64,000 nucleotides of DNA. Origin: Uloborus plumipes (lineage: Eukaryota > Arthropoda > Arachnida > Araneae > Uloboridae). Position numbers and translations under genes: made by a program. Positions 1 to 12,170 of the stretch are shown here, piece after piece (within the stretch, counting starts at the first letter, position 1; each line of letters opens with the position of its first letter). The stretch spans positions 1 to 64,000 of the forward strand of contig JAXGGA010002196.1 of the NCBI GenBank assembly GCA_038373865.1, read 5' to 3'. The notes beneath the pieces were generated by a model, which was given only the letters and a program-made list of their open reading frames with translations, did no database searches and was not told the DNA's origin.

Positions 1-431
1 TTTGATGCCAGTGAAATAGTATATGGTCCTTATTTTATCGATTTAAATTGCATTACTAGCATAGGCGGTTTTATAAGAATGCCAGGGGATAAACCGCGAA
101 TTTTCTCGGTTGAATTTTGAAAAGAAAAAAAAAATGTATGAATTAAATGTATTTCATACAGTGAATCATAGTTTAGAAAAATATCTTATATTTTTATAGT
201 TTATTTGTAAGCAAACTAAAAAATACTATGATATGCAGTTTATTGTGTGTCACCACACGTCGCCAGCGTGAGAGAAATGTGACTGGTGCTATTTATTAAA
301 AACAAAAATGATTTTATTCATTTGAAAAAAAAAATAATGCACAAGATAATAGATAATTACATTTACCAAATACTAAACACATTTCTTTCAGTATTTATTG
401 CGTAGTGTGCTGTTTTTGTACAATAAATATA
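1..431. other. AT-rich stretch without a gene
   Basis: No open frame of interest and no recognisable repeat end. It holds short A runs and one short GC-richer patch near 250-275. It ends at the TA that flanks the Tigger-like MITE. Confidence 0.6.
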
Positions 432-606
432 CTGTCGTCCCCGCTTAATCGGGTAACGGATAAACGAATACCCCGCTTATACGAATAAAACATCTCGGAA
501 CCCATGCCATAGACGTAATGTTAAAGATCCCCGCTTAATCAAATACCCCGTTTAATCGAATAATATTTCTTGGAACCGACAGTATTCGTTTAAGCGGGGC
601 CGACAG
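432..606. mobile_element. Tigger/pogo-like MITE, 175 bp
   Basis: The two ends are inverted copies of CTGTCGKCCCCGCTTAA and are flanked by TA on both sides (430-431 and 607-608), as expected for Tc1/mariner-superfamily elements. CCCCGCTTAATCG-type blocks recur inside in both orientations. It has no coding capacity. A second member, in the other orientation, lies at 6315-6982. Confidence 0.8.
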
Positions 607-2070
607 TATATTATTCTGTAATTGGAAATTTATTGCTGTATCATTATAATTTCTTCTACTTTGAAACAATCATGCCTCATAAAGTGAAAAAAAAAGAAAC
701 TACTGTAATATACTTTATCAAATACCATGTGACAAGTTAATTGCGCATCATTCCAGTAAACAGTGCTGTTTAATCAGTTATGAAATCAACTTAAAACAAG
801 CATTTTTAAATTAAAATTTTAAAATTTTTCCAAAGAACGACGCCGGACATGTTGTTTGTATCAGGGGAATAACCCACCATGCAAACCTCCAGCATTGTTG
901 CACACCATAATTCACAGCCTAAATTCCTATGAGTATTAGAGTGGCTCAAAAATATCCTCTCATTTGCGGCCGATTCGAGCAAAATTACATCAACTAAGCG
1001 GCAGCAAAAAAAAAAAAAAAATCAAACTGTTAAAAACCTTTCCGCTTTGTATTTCAGAAAAAAAGTTTTAAGAGAAAATTCAGGAAAGCTTTAGGCCATG
1101 CTGCTTTAACTTTGTGCTACTTCAACTTGAACAAAGAGGCTTATTGTTGCATTCTCCAGCCAATGTTATGAAATAAATTTTTAACTTCTTTAATTTTAAA
1201 TAAAAAAAATCCAGAAAACATTAGAAAGTCGTTAACACTAGAACTGTGAAAAAAGACTTGGTGACAGAAAAACTTCAAAATGTCGCAAGGTTGACAACTG
1301 TGACGTCATGTGCAGAAGCGCAAAAAATGAAATTGAATCTGCGCACCGATCAAAACAATTTCTAAAAAATATATAATTTTGTCACATTATTTAAAAAATG
1401 GCAAAATCCTTGAAGAGCATGAAGCATGCTCTTTCAAAAAAAAAAAAAAAAAAACAAAAACAAAAAACCTTTAAAATTGAAGAAACACCCCCATTGTGAA
1501 TTAAATTTACTCATCACTAATCGTTCGTTGCCATTCTCTGCTAACTGAAAGAAATGTTAGCAAAGATTGAAAGAAAGGGTTCAGTTATAAAATTTTCTGA
1601 CATTCAACACAGGTATAGTTACACTTAATTTGCTCAAATTAGCGTAGCCTCAAAGATATTCTCAACAACAGCTTGACACCTAAGTATTCTTGAATACATT
1701 CATCATATCCTCTGATTTATTTCCCTTACTTTCTCTTAATCAAGTTTCGATTTACTATCTCACCTTCTTCGAATGCCTCATTAACAGAGTTACTCCTTCA
1801 GAATTTGGGCTTAAGTTGTTTTCTCAATAAGGTATAAGAAGTAAATAATGAGGTCGCTGTCGTGCTTAGAATGAATCTTATATAAATAAGACTTTTGAAT
1901 TGAGCTCCTAAATAGAGGATACTAAGATTTTTAGCTGCTTATAAGAAAAGGGCTTCTGCGATACTGAAACAATTACATTTAATTTGTAATGAGAGATTGT
2001 GATATAATAATCTTTAAATTAGTTTAAAAACTAAAAAATACGCTTTTGGATCCTCTTATAATACATCAAC
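607..2070. other. AT-rich stretch without a gene
   Basis: Simple A runs near 1006-1020 and 1434-1455. No long frame, no TIR pair and no RNA gene was recognised. Confidence 0.5.
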
Positions 2071-2300
2071 ATGTAATATAGTTTAGCCTTTAGTATTAAT
2101 TACAGTATTAAATACATTGCTTTTATATTTGCAAAGAACGTGAATTTTATCTTCTATTCAGAGTTACATACAAACAACTGAAACACATCACCATGAGATA
2201 TAGTTTAGCCTTAAGTATCAATAATAGTATTGAATTTATTACTTTTATATTTGTAAAGAACTTGTATTTTATCTTTTATTCAGAGTTACAGACATACATA
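2071..2300 (+). repeat. Diverged tandem duplication, about 122-bp unit
   Basis: The segment starting ATGTAATATAGTTTAGCC at 2071 is repeated at 2193 as ATGAGATATAGTTTAGCC. The two stay aligned through AGTATTAA/AGTATCAA, CTTTTATATTTG and ATTCAGAGTTACA. It ends in short ACAT-rich sequence near 2290-2310. The copies have drifted, so the duplication is old. No coding role is visible. Confidence 0.75.
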
Positions 2301-4920
2301 CATACAAACAAACCCACATGTGAAACTAATAAAAGCGTATTAAAAACTTTGTTTTTGTACATATGAAAAAGATCTATTTCACTGTAACAGACGAATCAGT
2401 CTTTCACAAAACAGCTTACAAAGACTATAAATATGTTAATTTTTTGCTTTATTTTACGAACTTAATGAAGAACATGGTCTTTACTGCCACATAATGCAGT
2501 TACCTTTTGAGGATTTTTAGAAAAATACTGAAATAATAGCGTTTTCTGCGTAACGGACGTATTTTTTAAGATAAGTCCGTTACGGAGTCAAAATACTATC
2601 AATTAAGTAAAAATAGTTTCTGAAAATCTTCGAAATTTACACTGCATTTCATTGAAGTAGAGCCACATATTCTTCAAAACTTCATGCAACGAAATAAGGA
2701 CCTATCATATTTTGGAGCCCCTGCGGGCTGTTTCTTGCAGCAATCAATGCTTTTTTTTCGAAATGGAATTGCTCAAAAGCAAAAAAAGTGACTCATAAAA
2801 CATAGTTTTGATTGAAATAGCTTGATGTGCTTATTGTGTTATTTTTGTAACTTGTAAAACTTTCTCCTGCATTTCCCCCCTACCCCTCTGCACACATATA
2901 ATAATTATTACATACATAAGGAAAACTGTGTCCAAAATTTCAATCTTTTTCTTTCTTTTTCCTTTTGACTCATTTACGTGACATATTCTGTAATGTAAGG
3001 CATTTTATCAAAAGCGAATTAGGAGAATAAATAAACTAAGTTTGTGAGTAGATGTGAATTTTCTCTTAAACTTTTGTTCCTATGAATAAATTGAGCAATT
3101 AATTACCCTTCCCCCTTCGAAAAAAGCTGGTCATTAACTTTCGGGCAGAAAACTAATTACAAGGCACGTGCTAGAAATAAGACAGCATTACAGAAAATGG
3201 GCAGTTCGACACTTTTTTGCATCCTGCTGTGGCAGAAATATCTCAGCAATATCAAAAAAGGCAAATTCTGGAATATTACGAACCAAATAGATACGGCCTA
3301 GATGAACGGTGTATGAAGCCTTAAATTGGGCCGCTGAGCATTCTTAAATGGACTGACAGATTTTCCCAGTGAATTGTTGAGAAAAAATAGGGCTTAGCAT
3401 CTAATTCAACGCTTCTGTAAGATTACTAAATAGTAGGCCATCTAATTATGTAAAAGTATAAAGTTTTGCAGTACAAAGCTTGGTATAGAATTTCGCAGCA
3501 CCTGTGCAGGTACATTTTAGTATTCACTTAAATGAATTAAATAAATAAATAATTTTATATAATAAATATTAAAAAATACAAAAAGTTATAAATTTTAAAA
3601 TAAAGCTGGAAAAAAAATAATAAAAAACTAGTCAAGAAATAGGCCGCGGTTTTCATCTCTCCCTGTCTAGACCGCAGCTAAGCAACCGATTGGTCATTAC
3701 AATAGTGAATTATTGAAACGGGTAAAACGTGTCTTGCATAAAATTTTTAAAATATTATTCTCAGAGAAATATAAAAATAATAAATTAAGCAATTTTAACA
3801 AGAATAAAAATATATTTCAGTATTCGCTTAAAAAATAAATAAACAATTTCAAATCATAATTATAAAAAAAAAAAAACAATTTTAAACAAAATTGAAAAAA
3901 AAAAAAAAAAAAAAACAAAAAAAAAAAAAAAAAAGGGATTAGTGATTTACATACGGGTACACTCCATGCATATGATTTTGCGCACCTTTGTACTATTAGG
4001 AAGTAAAACTATTTATCAGAAACCTTTTGTAATGCACCTTTTAGTTTTTGAGCAAAAATTTTGCACTACAAAATGGACCTCAAAAGTTTATTTTTTCATC
4101 CCAAGTACTTGCGCTGTTGTATCTCACACCATTATATGATTCGAGTCTAATTTCTCTTTTCTGTTTCGTTGCCTATTTTAGAAGTAGATAATGTCATTTT
4201 CCTTATGTAAGTCTTATAAATAATACAAAATATTTTATCTTCTTTCATACGAATTTCTTACGAACTCAAAGATAATTAAAATAAATATAAAATATTTTTA
4301 TTGTGAAATATTTTCTATTTGATGATAAACAGTAGATCTCATCAAATGAATGTATAAATAAACGAAGAATGCGTAATTAATGAAGAAATAAAAGATTAAC
4401 GCAATAAATGAATAAATGAATTTGTAGGTGGACGAGAAAAAATAGAATGTATAAAGTAGAGAATGAATAAGAAAATAAGGGAATGAAAAGAAAATTAGTG
4501 AATGAATGAAAAGATAATTGAATTAATAAATAAAAAAATGTAAGTGAAGAAAAACGTATGTGATTTAATAAATGAATATATAAGTAACCGAAATGAACTA
4601 TTTCACTCTGCTCTGTCCACATTGCCCCACGTACACTCGACAAATTACATTAATCATTTAAAATAAAAACATGCTCAATATGAACTAAATTAGTATCTCA
4701 TTGGACATCAGTAGATCTCAATTAATACTTAAAATGATGATTACAAGACTTTTATCATTTTATAATAGTACGAAATATTTTTGAAAAACCACGAATATTA
4801 CAACATATGTGATATTCGTGGTAATCGTATCGTATATCAATTCCTTCCAGGTCTGCATCATTATCTTTCATTTCATCTTAGAAATTGCTTCATCAGAACT
4901 GCATTTCATTTTGAAATTGT
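2301..4920. other. AT-rich stretch with small hairpins and A-rich tract
   Basis: No gene seen. Contents: a short inverted repeat CGTAACGGAC (2549-2558) / GTCCGTTACG (2575-2584); an A-rich tract at about 3867-3935; purine-rich (G)AATAAATGA-type microsatellite-like sequence at 4377-4590; and an 11-bp-stem hairpin ACCACGAATAT (4788-4798) / ATATTCGTGGT (4812-4822). Short open frames here are low complexity and not convincing. Confidence 0.5.
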
Positions 4921-4924
4921 CATT

Positions 4925-5347
4925 ATTGCGAGGGAACCCACTTACGCTAATAGGGAAAAACTACGGGGTAAGTACCCTCCCCTTAAGCACATATTAATAA
5001 TGCTTTGCGTAAAACATTCCTATTGCAATGTGCACTTCATGTTAAACTCTACAAGAAAACTTAATGAACATAGAAAAAAAAAAAAAAAAAAAAACTAACC
5101 TTGAAACACTTTCTTGAAAAATGTTGCTTGAACTCGCAAATTTTTTTTTTATTTTGAAAATGAAATTTTATCGACATAAGTAAGAAGATCTATGAAATAT
5201 TCCATGAAAGATAAATATATGCAAAACCAATCACTCTGATAAAATATAACAAGATCAGTATAAAAAAGTATAAAACTATATGCGTATTTTAGTTTTAAGG
5301 GGGTGGCTCGCTTACCCCAGTGGCCCACTTACCCGAAACAACCCTAT
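4925..5347 (-). mobile_element. Remnant of a TA-flanked motif-array element (CCACTTACCC motif)
   Basis: Read on the minus strand, the right edge begins TAGGGTTGTTTCGGGTAAG and continues into GTGGGCCACTGGGGTAAGC. The motif ACCCACTTAC/GGGGTAAG recurs at 4936-4990. This is the arrangement seen in the fuller elements at 15221-16911 and 43370-44676, where a TAGGGT-type end is followed by repeated short motifs. No left TIR was found, so this is a partial or degraded copy. Confidence 0.45.
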
Positions 5348-6314
5348 AAAATATTGCTAAATAGGTGACGCTGCAAACTAAATATATTTTATTATTTCAC
5401 TTTGCTTCACATTCCCCTACTTATGTAACAAAATAACACGAGAGTTTGAGTGCTAGTAAATATTAAATGAACTTCGCATAAATCTCTTTTTTTGTAAACT
5501 ATGCATGCTATTATACACAATATACGGTATTTCTTTACTAGTTAAAAATTACATACATTTATTCCAAAATCATAAGATTTTAAAAGAACTTCCTCCGAAG
5601 TATTGAGAATACTTAATGAGCTGCAAAAACGATAACGTATTGATTATAGATGTCATTTGGGCAAAAGAATCTAAAATCGAAAGGCAACTTTCTCCTAAGC
5701 CCTTTTCCAAACATCTTATAAATAAGTCATCGGAATTTTCCGTTGCCGGGATAGATGTCAAAGTAATCCGATTTTAACGATATCGCTCGAGGTAATTAAA
5801 TGTTAGAAGTTTCTTATACTTTTCCAGGTAAAATAAATTTTACTTTTATGTTCCACTAGAATTTCAAAATAATAAATGTTGAATTTACAAATATGCGAAT
5901 ACTAATTAATAAATAAAACTTGAAGATAATGTAAGATCTTTATAAAGGCCGTCGGATTTTTTTCAGCTTGAAAATTATTTTTTCCATAACTAATTTTATA
6001 AATTGCATTAAGTTCGAAGGTTACAAGTAATTATCCATATACATAAGGCGAAATATTAAAAGGAACTTTTTAAACCTCTTATCAAGATGCGAATTAATTA
6101 TTTCTTCGGCAAAAAAATAATGCACTTTTAAGGAAATTTCTTTAATCTTGAAAATTGAAGAGAATATGTGTTAAATAATCCTGCTAAAACTTTTACGTAA
6201 GAAAATTTAAAGTACAGTTCATAATTAATAATTAAACGTAGATATGATCAATAATAGTGCTTTTACAAAACTGGATCATGCTGAAAATTAATACCATTGA
6301 GATTAAATAAAGCA
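5348..6314. other. AT-rich stretch without a gene
   Basis: The 63-codon minus-strand frame at 5570-5761 resembles nothing known. No TIRs or target duplications were recognised. Confidence 0.5.
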
Positions 6315-6978
6315 GACACGGCCCCGCTTAAACGAATATTGTCGGTTCCAAGAAATATTATTCGATTAAGCGGGGTCGGGGATCTTTAACCCCTTAATGC
6401 CTGACATTTTTTTTTTCCAAATATATTTTGTATACTAGTTACAAACAGTGTTTAATGGACAGGAAAAATAGTAAAAAAAATATTACGTAAAAATAACTTT
6501 TTTATTAAGGAAAGAAAACTCGTCCCTCAAAAGTTACGATAGACTCCAGAGGGTACATACTATTTTTACTAAAATGTTTTTCTGCCTACGATATAATATT
6601 TAAAAAGTCGTTTTATAAGAAGAAATAAAATCAGCAATTAACATAAACTGGGAAGCTGGGAATAACTTTGAAAACTTAGCTTTTTTTCTTGAGATTATGA
6701 ACGATGTAATTTTTGATAAAGATCATATTAAAACTGCTACAGAACACAGTTTACAATGGTTATGTGCTGCAATCTGTTAATAACGAATTGAAATAATACC
6801 AAGGTACTAATTGAACAGTATTATTTGGTTGAAATGTGTATTTTGGGGAAACTCAGACCCTTTTGTGGACCGTCCCTAAAAAGGGACGCTGGGCATTAAT
6901 GGGTTTATGGCACGGTTCCAGGACGTTTTATTCGTATAAGCGGAGTATTTGTTTATCCGTTACCCGATTAAGCGGGGC

Positions 6979-6982
<4 letters not shown>
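6315..6982. mobile_element. Tigger-like MITE interrupted by another insertion
   Basis: This is the same family as 432-606 in opposite orientation. The left part reads CGGCCCCGCTTAAACGAATA and the right part CCCGATTAAGCGGGGCGACA. Shared inner sequence is found on either side of a 514-bp insert (6390-6903). The right edge runs into a (TA)n tract, which obscures the flank. Confidence 0.75.
6390..6903. mobile_element. piggyBac-like MITE nested in the Tigger-like MITE
   Basis: The ends are CCCCTTAATGCC and GGCATTAATGGG (11 of 12 positions inverted). They are bordered by TTAA at 6386-6389 and TTTA at 6904-6907. A TTAA target and a CCC-starting TIR are hallmarks of the piggyBac superfamily; the right TTTA is read as a mutated TTAA. 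It has no transposase frame and is about 514 bp long. Confidence 0.6.

Positions 6983-7012
<30 letters not shown>
6983..7012. repeat. (TA)n microsatellite
   Basis: About 15 TA dinucleotides, immediately followed by a GA-rich GAGAGAGACAGAAAGAG tract. It sits at the TA flank of the Tigger-like MITE and may be an expansion of the target site. Confidence 0.9.
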
Positions 7013-7016
<4 letters not shown>

Positions 7017-7781
7017 GAGAGAGACAGAAAGAGAAAGGCAGACACAGAAGCATTTGTTACGGCTCCAACAATAAAAGTTAAGATGTGTTGTAATTTTCAT
7101 TTGCATGCTATTTAGTTCAACATCTATTTTTATATGCGTACACTAAATACATGAAACTCTTTGAATTCCCTTAAAATAGTTTTAAAAAAATGTAACTTTT
7201 TAAATTCCAACTTATATTATTTTCTAACAGTTCAATTTTTGCGCAAAAAATGTTTTTTGATATGTTTGTAACAGGATGAAGGAAGTTATTGGGCGTTTTG
7301 CATTTCGACACTGATTTTTGCCGGTGCATTATACAATAACCCAGTACGATTGAAAGCGGGGGCTGTGCATTGAATAGTCGCATAAGTTTTTCCTACTAGA
7401 GCTGGAACTGGATCGAACTCTTTTTTTTTCAACATCCACAGGGATACAAAATCCAATTTCTCCTATTTCAGCCATTGTACTAGCTGTAGGTATTTTCCAA
7501 GAATAGATATAGGTTCGTGAAACATCTTACAAAAAGCGAGTGAAGAAAGGCGGAAAGTAGAAAAGCGGAAACATTAATAAAAACACGAAAGTCGGAAAAT
7601 CCATGATCATGCTGATCCATGGAAGAGTTTCATTGTTGGATAGGAAGTGTACGTCCAGTCTAGGTTTTAAAAACTGATGCTATCAGTAAATGAACAGCAC
7701 GATTTAATTTTCGAAAATTAATAACATCGTTATAAAGATTACGGCATCTGGTAAACGGCATTAAACGCATTTTTATTGATA
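7013..7781. other. AT-rich stretch without a gene
   Basis: A 70-codon minus-strand frame (7171-7383) has no recognisable domain. No repeat ends were identified. Confidence 0.5.
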
Positions 7782-8124
7782 CACTGTAAAAAATGAATGT
7801 TGTTTTTACAGTATGCTATAGCTATTATTACAGTAATTTTACAATAATAAACTGTAAAACTGCTACTTTTACAGTAGTAAGCTGCGAAACTAGCAATTTT
7901 ACAGTAATTAAGTATTACAGTTTTTTACAGTATAATACAGCTAATTTAATGATAATAAACTGCAGAAGTGTCAATTTTGCAGTAATAAACTAAAATTACT
8001 ATTTTTACAGCAATAAACTCTAAAATAGCTAGTTTTCCAGTTTGTTACTGCGATTTTAGTTTCAAACTGAAACTTCTGCTTTCAGTATTATAATGTAAAA
8101 ACAACAACCTATTTTTTTGCAGTG
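7782..8124. mobile_element. CACTGTAAAA-ended element, copy 1
   Basis: It begins CACTGTAAAAAATG and ends TTTTTTTGCAGTG, a short TIR. The interior is a loose array of TTTACAGTAATAAACTGTAAAA-like units, spaced about 35-40 bp, with TACAGT/ACTGTA palindromes. A second copy is at 62121-62495 and shares the inner block CAAACTGRAACTTCTGCT. No clear target duplication was seen, so the superfamily is open, though hAT-like is possible from the CACTG end. The translated frame across it reflects the repeat only. Confidence 0.65.
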
Positions 8125-8214
8125 TACATGTAATCATAAAAAAAAAGAAAAGAAAAGAAGTTCTTAGAACTTTTATGGTTCTCCTTCAGTTTTTTTGAGA
8201 AGTTTTAATGAAAA

Positions 8215-8274
8215 ATGAGGGGGATCGGGAACGCCCCCGCTCCACCCAGGGAACTCATTGAAATGACAGGCCTG
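8215..8274 (-). mobile_element. hAT-type MITE end, solitary remnant
   Basis: Read on the minus strand it begins CAGGCCTGTCATTTC and passes into a GC-rich segment with GGGGGCG. The start closely matches the TIR of the complete MITE at 22298-22471 (CAGGCCCGTCATTT). The other end was not found. Confidence 0.45.
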
Positions 8275-9009
8275 AGATTTCCTCATGGCTTTGCGTATTT
8301 CTTCTGAAATTCGATATTTTTCGGCTGAAGTTGAAACAGAAAAGGAAGGCAAACTATAATAAATATTTCATCACTTGTTACATACTGAACACCTGAAATG
8401 AAACTTATGCATATTACATTATATCGTTGCTTGCTCTCTGCTGTGCACTGAGAGATGTTAAAAAAATTTTATTTTGAAAAAAAAAAAAAAAAAAGCCCAC
8501 ACTTAAATATTTATTTTTTACTCTGTAATTCAGGAAATGTACCAAAAAAAAATTAGAAAATAGTAAAAGAATAAGAGTTCAACGTTATACCTGCATAAAA
8601 CTACTTAAATCATGAATTATTTTGCACGTCTAGAGAGAGATTCCAAAGCCTGGCTTTTTGAAGAAGTCTTAGGGTACTAGGAACTAGAAATTAGAATAAG
8701 TGCTTTACGCAGTTTTAAAGATTTTCCTATCCGTATATGCAATTTCTATGAACAAAATGCTATGTAAATCGTGCTATTTCCATAGCAACTGAAAGAGGTA
8801 TTACATTTGACCGATGTTTGAGAAATATTTAGGAGATTAATTTATGATGAGCATGCTGAGAAATTGCAAATTATGTTTAGCTTTGGTAAATAAACGCAGT
8901 CATAAATTAAAGGAATAAACCTCATTTTCTAGTAGAATATTTAAAATACTGCTCTATTAATAAAATTCTGTACTAGTAGGTAAAGGGCACTCCATATTTT
9001 TAAAAAGAA

Positions 9010-9792
9010 AAAATCTGGTATGCACCCCACACTACTTCCTTTTACGTGTTAATTTCTTAGTAGTAGCCTTATGTGTTAAAAAAAAGTGCTTGGAGTGAGC
9101 AAGGTAACAATTCAAATATTTTCTCCCCTAATCTGCCACGAAACAATGCAAAAAATATTTTACAATGGTTAATTTTCTAAATATTGCTGATTTTAATATC
9201 ATTCAGTGAATTTTTCGCAAAATATCGCCAATAGCGCCAAGTTAAACCCAAATTCAAAAAAGAATTTTTTTCGCCAAATTTGTCGCCAACTTGGCGATAT
9301 GTCGCCAAGTTGGCGTCAAACACTTGGCGACCAAAAGCTTGGCGACATGTCGCCAAGTGGTCGCGCCAATTGAGTGTGCATTGAAAAGAACACTGATTTA
9401 CCCCAAAAAAGGGGTAAAACACCCCCTTGGGAACATTCGAATGCAACCACAAGAGGAGGTGCACAACTAGACCATCCTCAGAGCCTACATACCAAGCTAG
9501 AAGTTTCTAAGGCATATAGTTTTTGAGTTATGCGAGACACATACGCACATACATCCGCACATACGTACATACAGACGTCACGAGAAAACTCGTCGTAATT
9601 AACTCGGGGGTGGTTGAAAAGGATTTTTCGCCTGCTCATATGTTGGTAGGTACATATGCACGTGCTGACAAGTCAAAAAAACCACTGATCATTAATTCGG
9701 GGGTGAGCAAAATCAAAATTTAGACTCAAATTTGAGTGATTTTTTTTTTCGCGATCACAATACTTCCTTTACTACGTAAAAGGAAGTAAAAA
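9010..9792 (+). mobile_element. TTGGCG-cassette element, copy A
   Basis: One of three near-full copies (others at 54321-55099 on the minus strand and 57315-58102 on the plus strand) plus a partial at 32859-33316. Order: CACACTACTTCCTTTTACGT near the left edge; a cassette dense in CGCCAA/TTGGCG half-sites (9227-9370); CCCCTTGGGAACATTCGAATG; a CACATACGCACATAC tract; CGAGAAAACTCGTCG; and a right end TACTTCCTTTACTACGT followed by AAAAGGAAGTAAAA. TACTTCCTTTTACGT occurs near both ends in inverse orientation, and the right end folds as a hairpin. No protein is encoded. Superfamily is unknown to me. A Helentron-like layout (hairpin plus subterminal inverted repeats) is one possibility. Confidence 0.75.
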
Positions 9793-9824
9793 GGATCTAA
9801 CCATTATATTGCTTACTTTTCAGA

Positions 9825-10215
9825 AGTAGGGTCAGTCGGCGTAAAAGCATGAGGTATATAGAAACACACTTTATTAGCACATTTCTGGTAAATTTTGAAA
9901 CTCAAACGATGCTAAGGGAAGGCTAGGTGACTTATAAAATATATTCTGAGAATTTTTTATGTACTTCCAAACAATTGTGTAGGCATATTTATTGGATTTA
10001 AAGAGTCGTATACGACCTACGGGTCTCATAATGTACATTGCTGGCTAAAATGTTTTAAGTTTTTTCTGAACCGTTTGTGTATATCGCGATTATCTTCCTA
10101 CATTAACCTATAAGGACAATATATGGAGTGTTTCCATTTACCACTAGTGTTTGGGATAAAACTAAATACCCTGTGTCAAAGGAAACATGATTTCATTCGC
10201 TAAAAAACAGTCACG
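9825..10215 (+). repeat. Dispersed repeat, copy 1 (GTAGGGTCAGT start)
   Basis: It starts AGTAGGGTCAGT and parallels 26216-26920. Shared blocks include AACACACTTTATTA/ACACTTTATTATCAC, a CTAGGT/GACTTATAAAA block, TGTGTAGGCAT/TGCGTAGGCGT and ATTCGCTAA near the right edge. Both copies are on the plus strand. Its class is not determined and it has no coding frame. Confidence 0.55.
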
Positions 10216-11595
10216 AAGTCAAAATTTTCACAAATCATCGGAAATGTTTCTACTAGCGATTACAGTTTTCTTAAAATCGGCACGACTTATTCCAGAAAGT
10301 TGTGCATGGTGTAATATTAAGCCCATTAACAGTTATAACTTTACATCTGTTTTTTTATAGTGCAGGTAAATTTACCAGTTTTCAAAATTTGCTTTTTCAA
10401 CAATCAGCATTTTTATTTAGACCTTAAAAAAACAATGGTACTTGTAATTCAAACATAATTAAGATTAATTTACAATTACGTGTATATTTCCAACGTAATA
10501 CGATACAATAATCTCTCGAAGTGCCCTAAATTTCTCCCGGTTTGGACATAAAAGCTAGCTGAAGCCAGAAAATAATTAAGAAACTTTCGGTAAAACTGAT
10601 ATTTTGATATTGGATATCTTTGTTTCTAAGTATAGAATTAACTACTTCATAAAAATATCATTCTTTCTTGAAGCAGAGCCGTTTTAATGAAACTAGGCAT
10701 CCGAGGGAAAAACCTTTATTAATGTGTAGGAAGGGACGAAATAAAATTCTACATGAATATTTCTCTAATGTACGTAGCATGAAAATTTAATATTGTATTC
10801 AGTAGTAACAGAGAAGCATGATTAAGTAAAAGAGACATAAGAACCTAATAAAATTACATTAATTTGGAGAATCTTGCCGTTTTTTACTTATTTTCTAATT
10901 CTCTCAACGGTAGTTTTCGTTGTATCTACGATTAATTGAATTACGTATGTAGTTCTTATGTTGTATATGTGCTGATTTTTTCTCTCATTTTGACGTTTTC
11001 TTTTATGCATTCAATAATGTACTTTAATAGTAAAACTAGCGCAATGAAACTAGTTCATTTCACAATAAAAATTTCAAAATGCAAGAAAATTGACAAAACT
11101 TTTTTGGATAGAAAATACATAATTACAATAAACACATTTCTACAAAATCATAATGTTTCTATAATTTATAATAAATTGTTGCTTTTAGAAATAAATTGAT
11201 TCACAATAAACATTTTAAAAACACAACGGCAATATGAGACTACGGAATTAAGAAAACATGGTAGTTATGACATGCCGTTCCTATCACGGGTCTCACCCGG
11301 GTCGTAAACATTTGGAGCCCATTGCCGAGCAAAAGACCCTTTTTTTATATTTGCATGAACTTCATGCTTATAAATTTTCTGATCGAATTTTGATTTAAGG
11401 TTTAACGAAAGTTAACATTAAAAGACAAGAATAAATTATGAATGCATTTTGAGTAGAAATTTGCCCAAGACGCATTTGTAACAGTCGATTCAACCCAATA
11501 TTCGGGTCAATTTTCATTGAAATTCGGTAGATAAGAAACATTTGGGGAAAATCAGTTTTTAAACATTTATATTTTTCCTGAACTCTTGAATCTAT
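10216..11595. other. AT-rich stretch without a gene
   Basis: An 87-codon frame (10936-11199) and a 70-codon minus frame (11395-11607) look like low-complexity AT-rich translations. No TE ends were identified apart from a small CGGGTCTCACCCGGGTC patch near 11286. Confidence 0.5.
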
Positions 11596-11668
11596 TTTGG
11601 ATGTCACCCCTAGAAGGGTGTCAACCGGGGAGGACCGCTCCCTCCGCCCCCTGTAGCGCCGCTATTGT
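11596..11668 (-). mobile_element. Possible hAT MITE end, GC-rich remnant
   Basis: TGTCACCCCTAGAAGGGTGT is followed by ACCGCTCCCTCCGCCCCCTG and TAGCGCCGCTATTG. This resembles decayed GC-rich ends of arthropod hAT MITEs, which finish in ACGCCACTG-like sequence. Only one side is visible, so the call is weak. Confidence 0.3.
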
Positions 11669-11834
11669 TTATTTTAAGTATTAGGATTAGTGCCATTCAA
11701 TGAAAGCCCACTGCATAGTGACAGCAACAATTAAAACATGAAAATATTTAGCAACTAAATAATTAAGTCAGCCTTATTTTAGAGCACACATTTTCATGAA
11801 TATTGTATACATGTGTTTTGGAGTTACATTATGC

Positions 11835-12170
11835 TTGAGAGTACCCCGTGCTTGCCACTACATGTGTTTTAACCGGTCGGACGGGGCCCTGAAGACAGCT
11901 CTGTTTTGTTTTTCAATCCAGAACAGGAGCCAAACAACCACGTGAACCAGTTACTGTGGTAGGTGCTGTGGTGGTGCAATACCTTTCTCCCCAGAGGTGT
12001 TGTTTTGGAATAAGAACTAAAAGAGCTTTGTGACCACGACATGTTTAGCTTGCTTCAGTTACCATTAGCGATTACGGTGGTTCTTCGACCAACTGCCATC
12101 GAGCCCGTAATCCTCCACTTATGGGTTACTGATCAGGCCTTACTGATCAGGCTACTAGAGCCTTGTTTCG
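11835..12170 (-). mobile_element. tRNA-derived SINE, copy 2
   Basis: The minus strand begins in a tRNA-like head with an A-box region TAGCCTGATCAGTAAGGC and a B-box-like GGGCTCGATGGC. The body contains CATGTCGTGGTCACAAAG and TTAGTTCTTATTCC. The same body occurs at 20632-21010 (TTGTCGTGGTCACAAAG, AAGTTCCTATTCC). In the head, CCTGATCAGTAAGG is partly duplicated, a small tandem slip. RNA polymerase III boxes are decayed, so the copy is probably inactive. It is not a tRNA gene: there is no cloverleaf and the body follows directly. Confidence 0.7.

Noticed and set aside
7793..7993. 66-codon frame rich in N, Y, S and T
   Set aside because: It translates the TTTACAGTAATAAACTG units of the CACTGTAAAA element.
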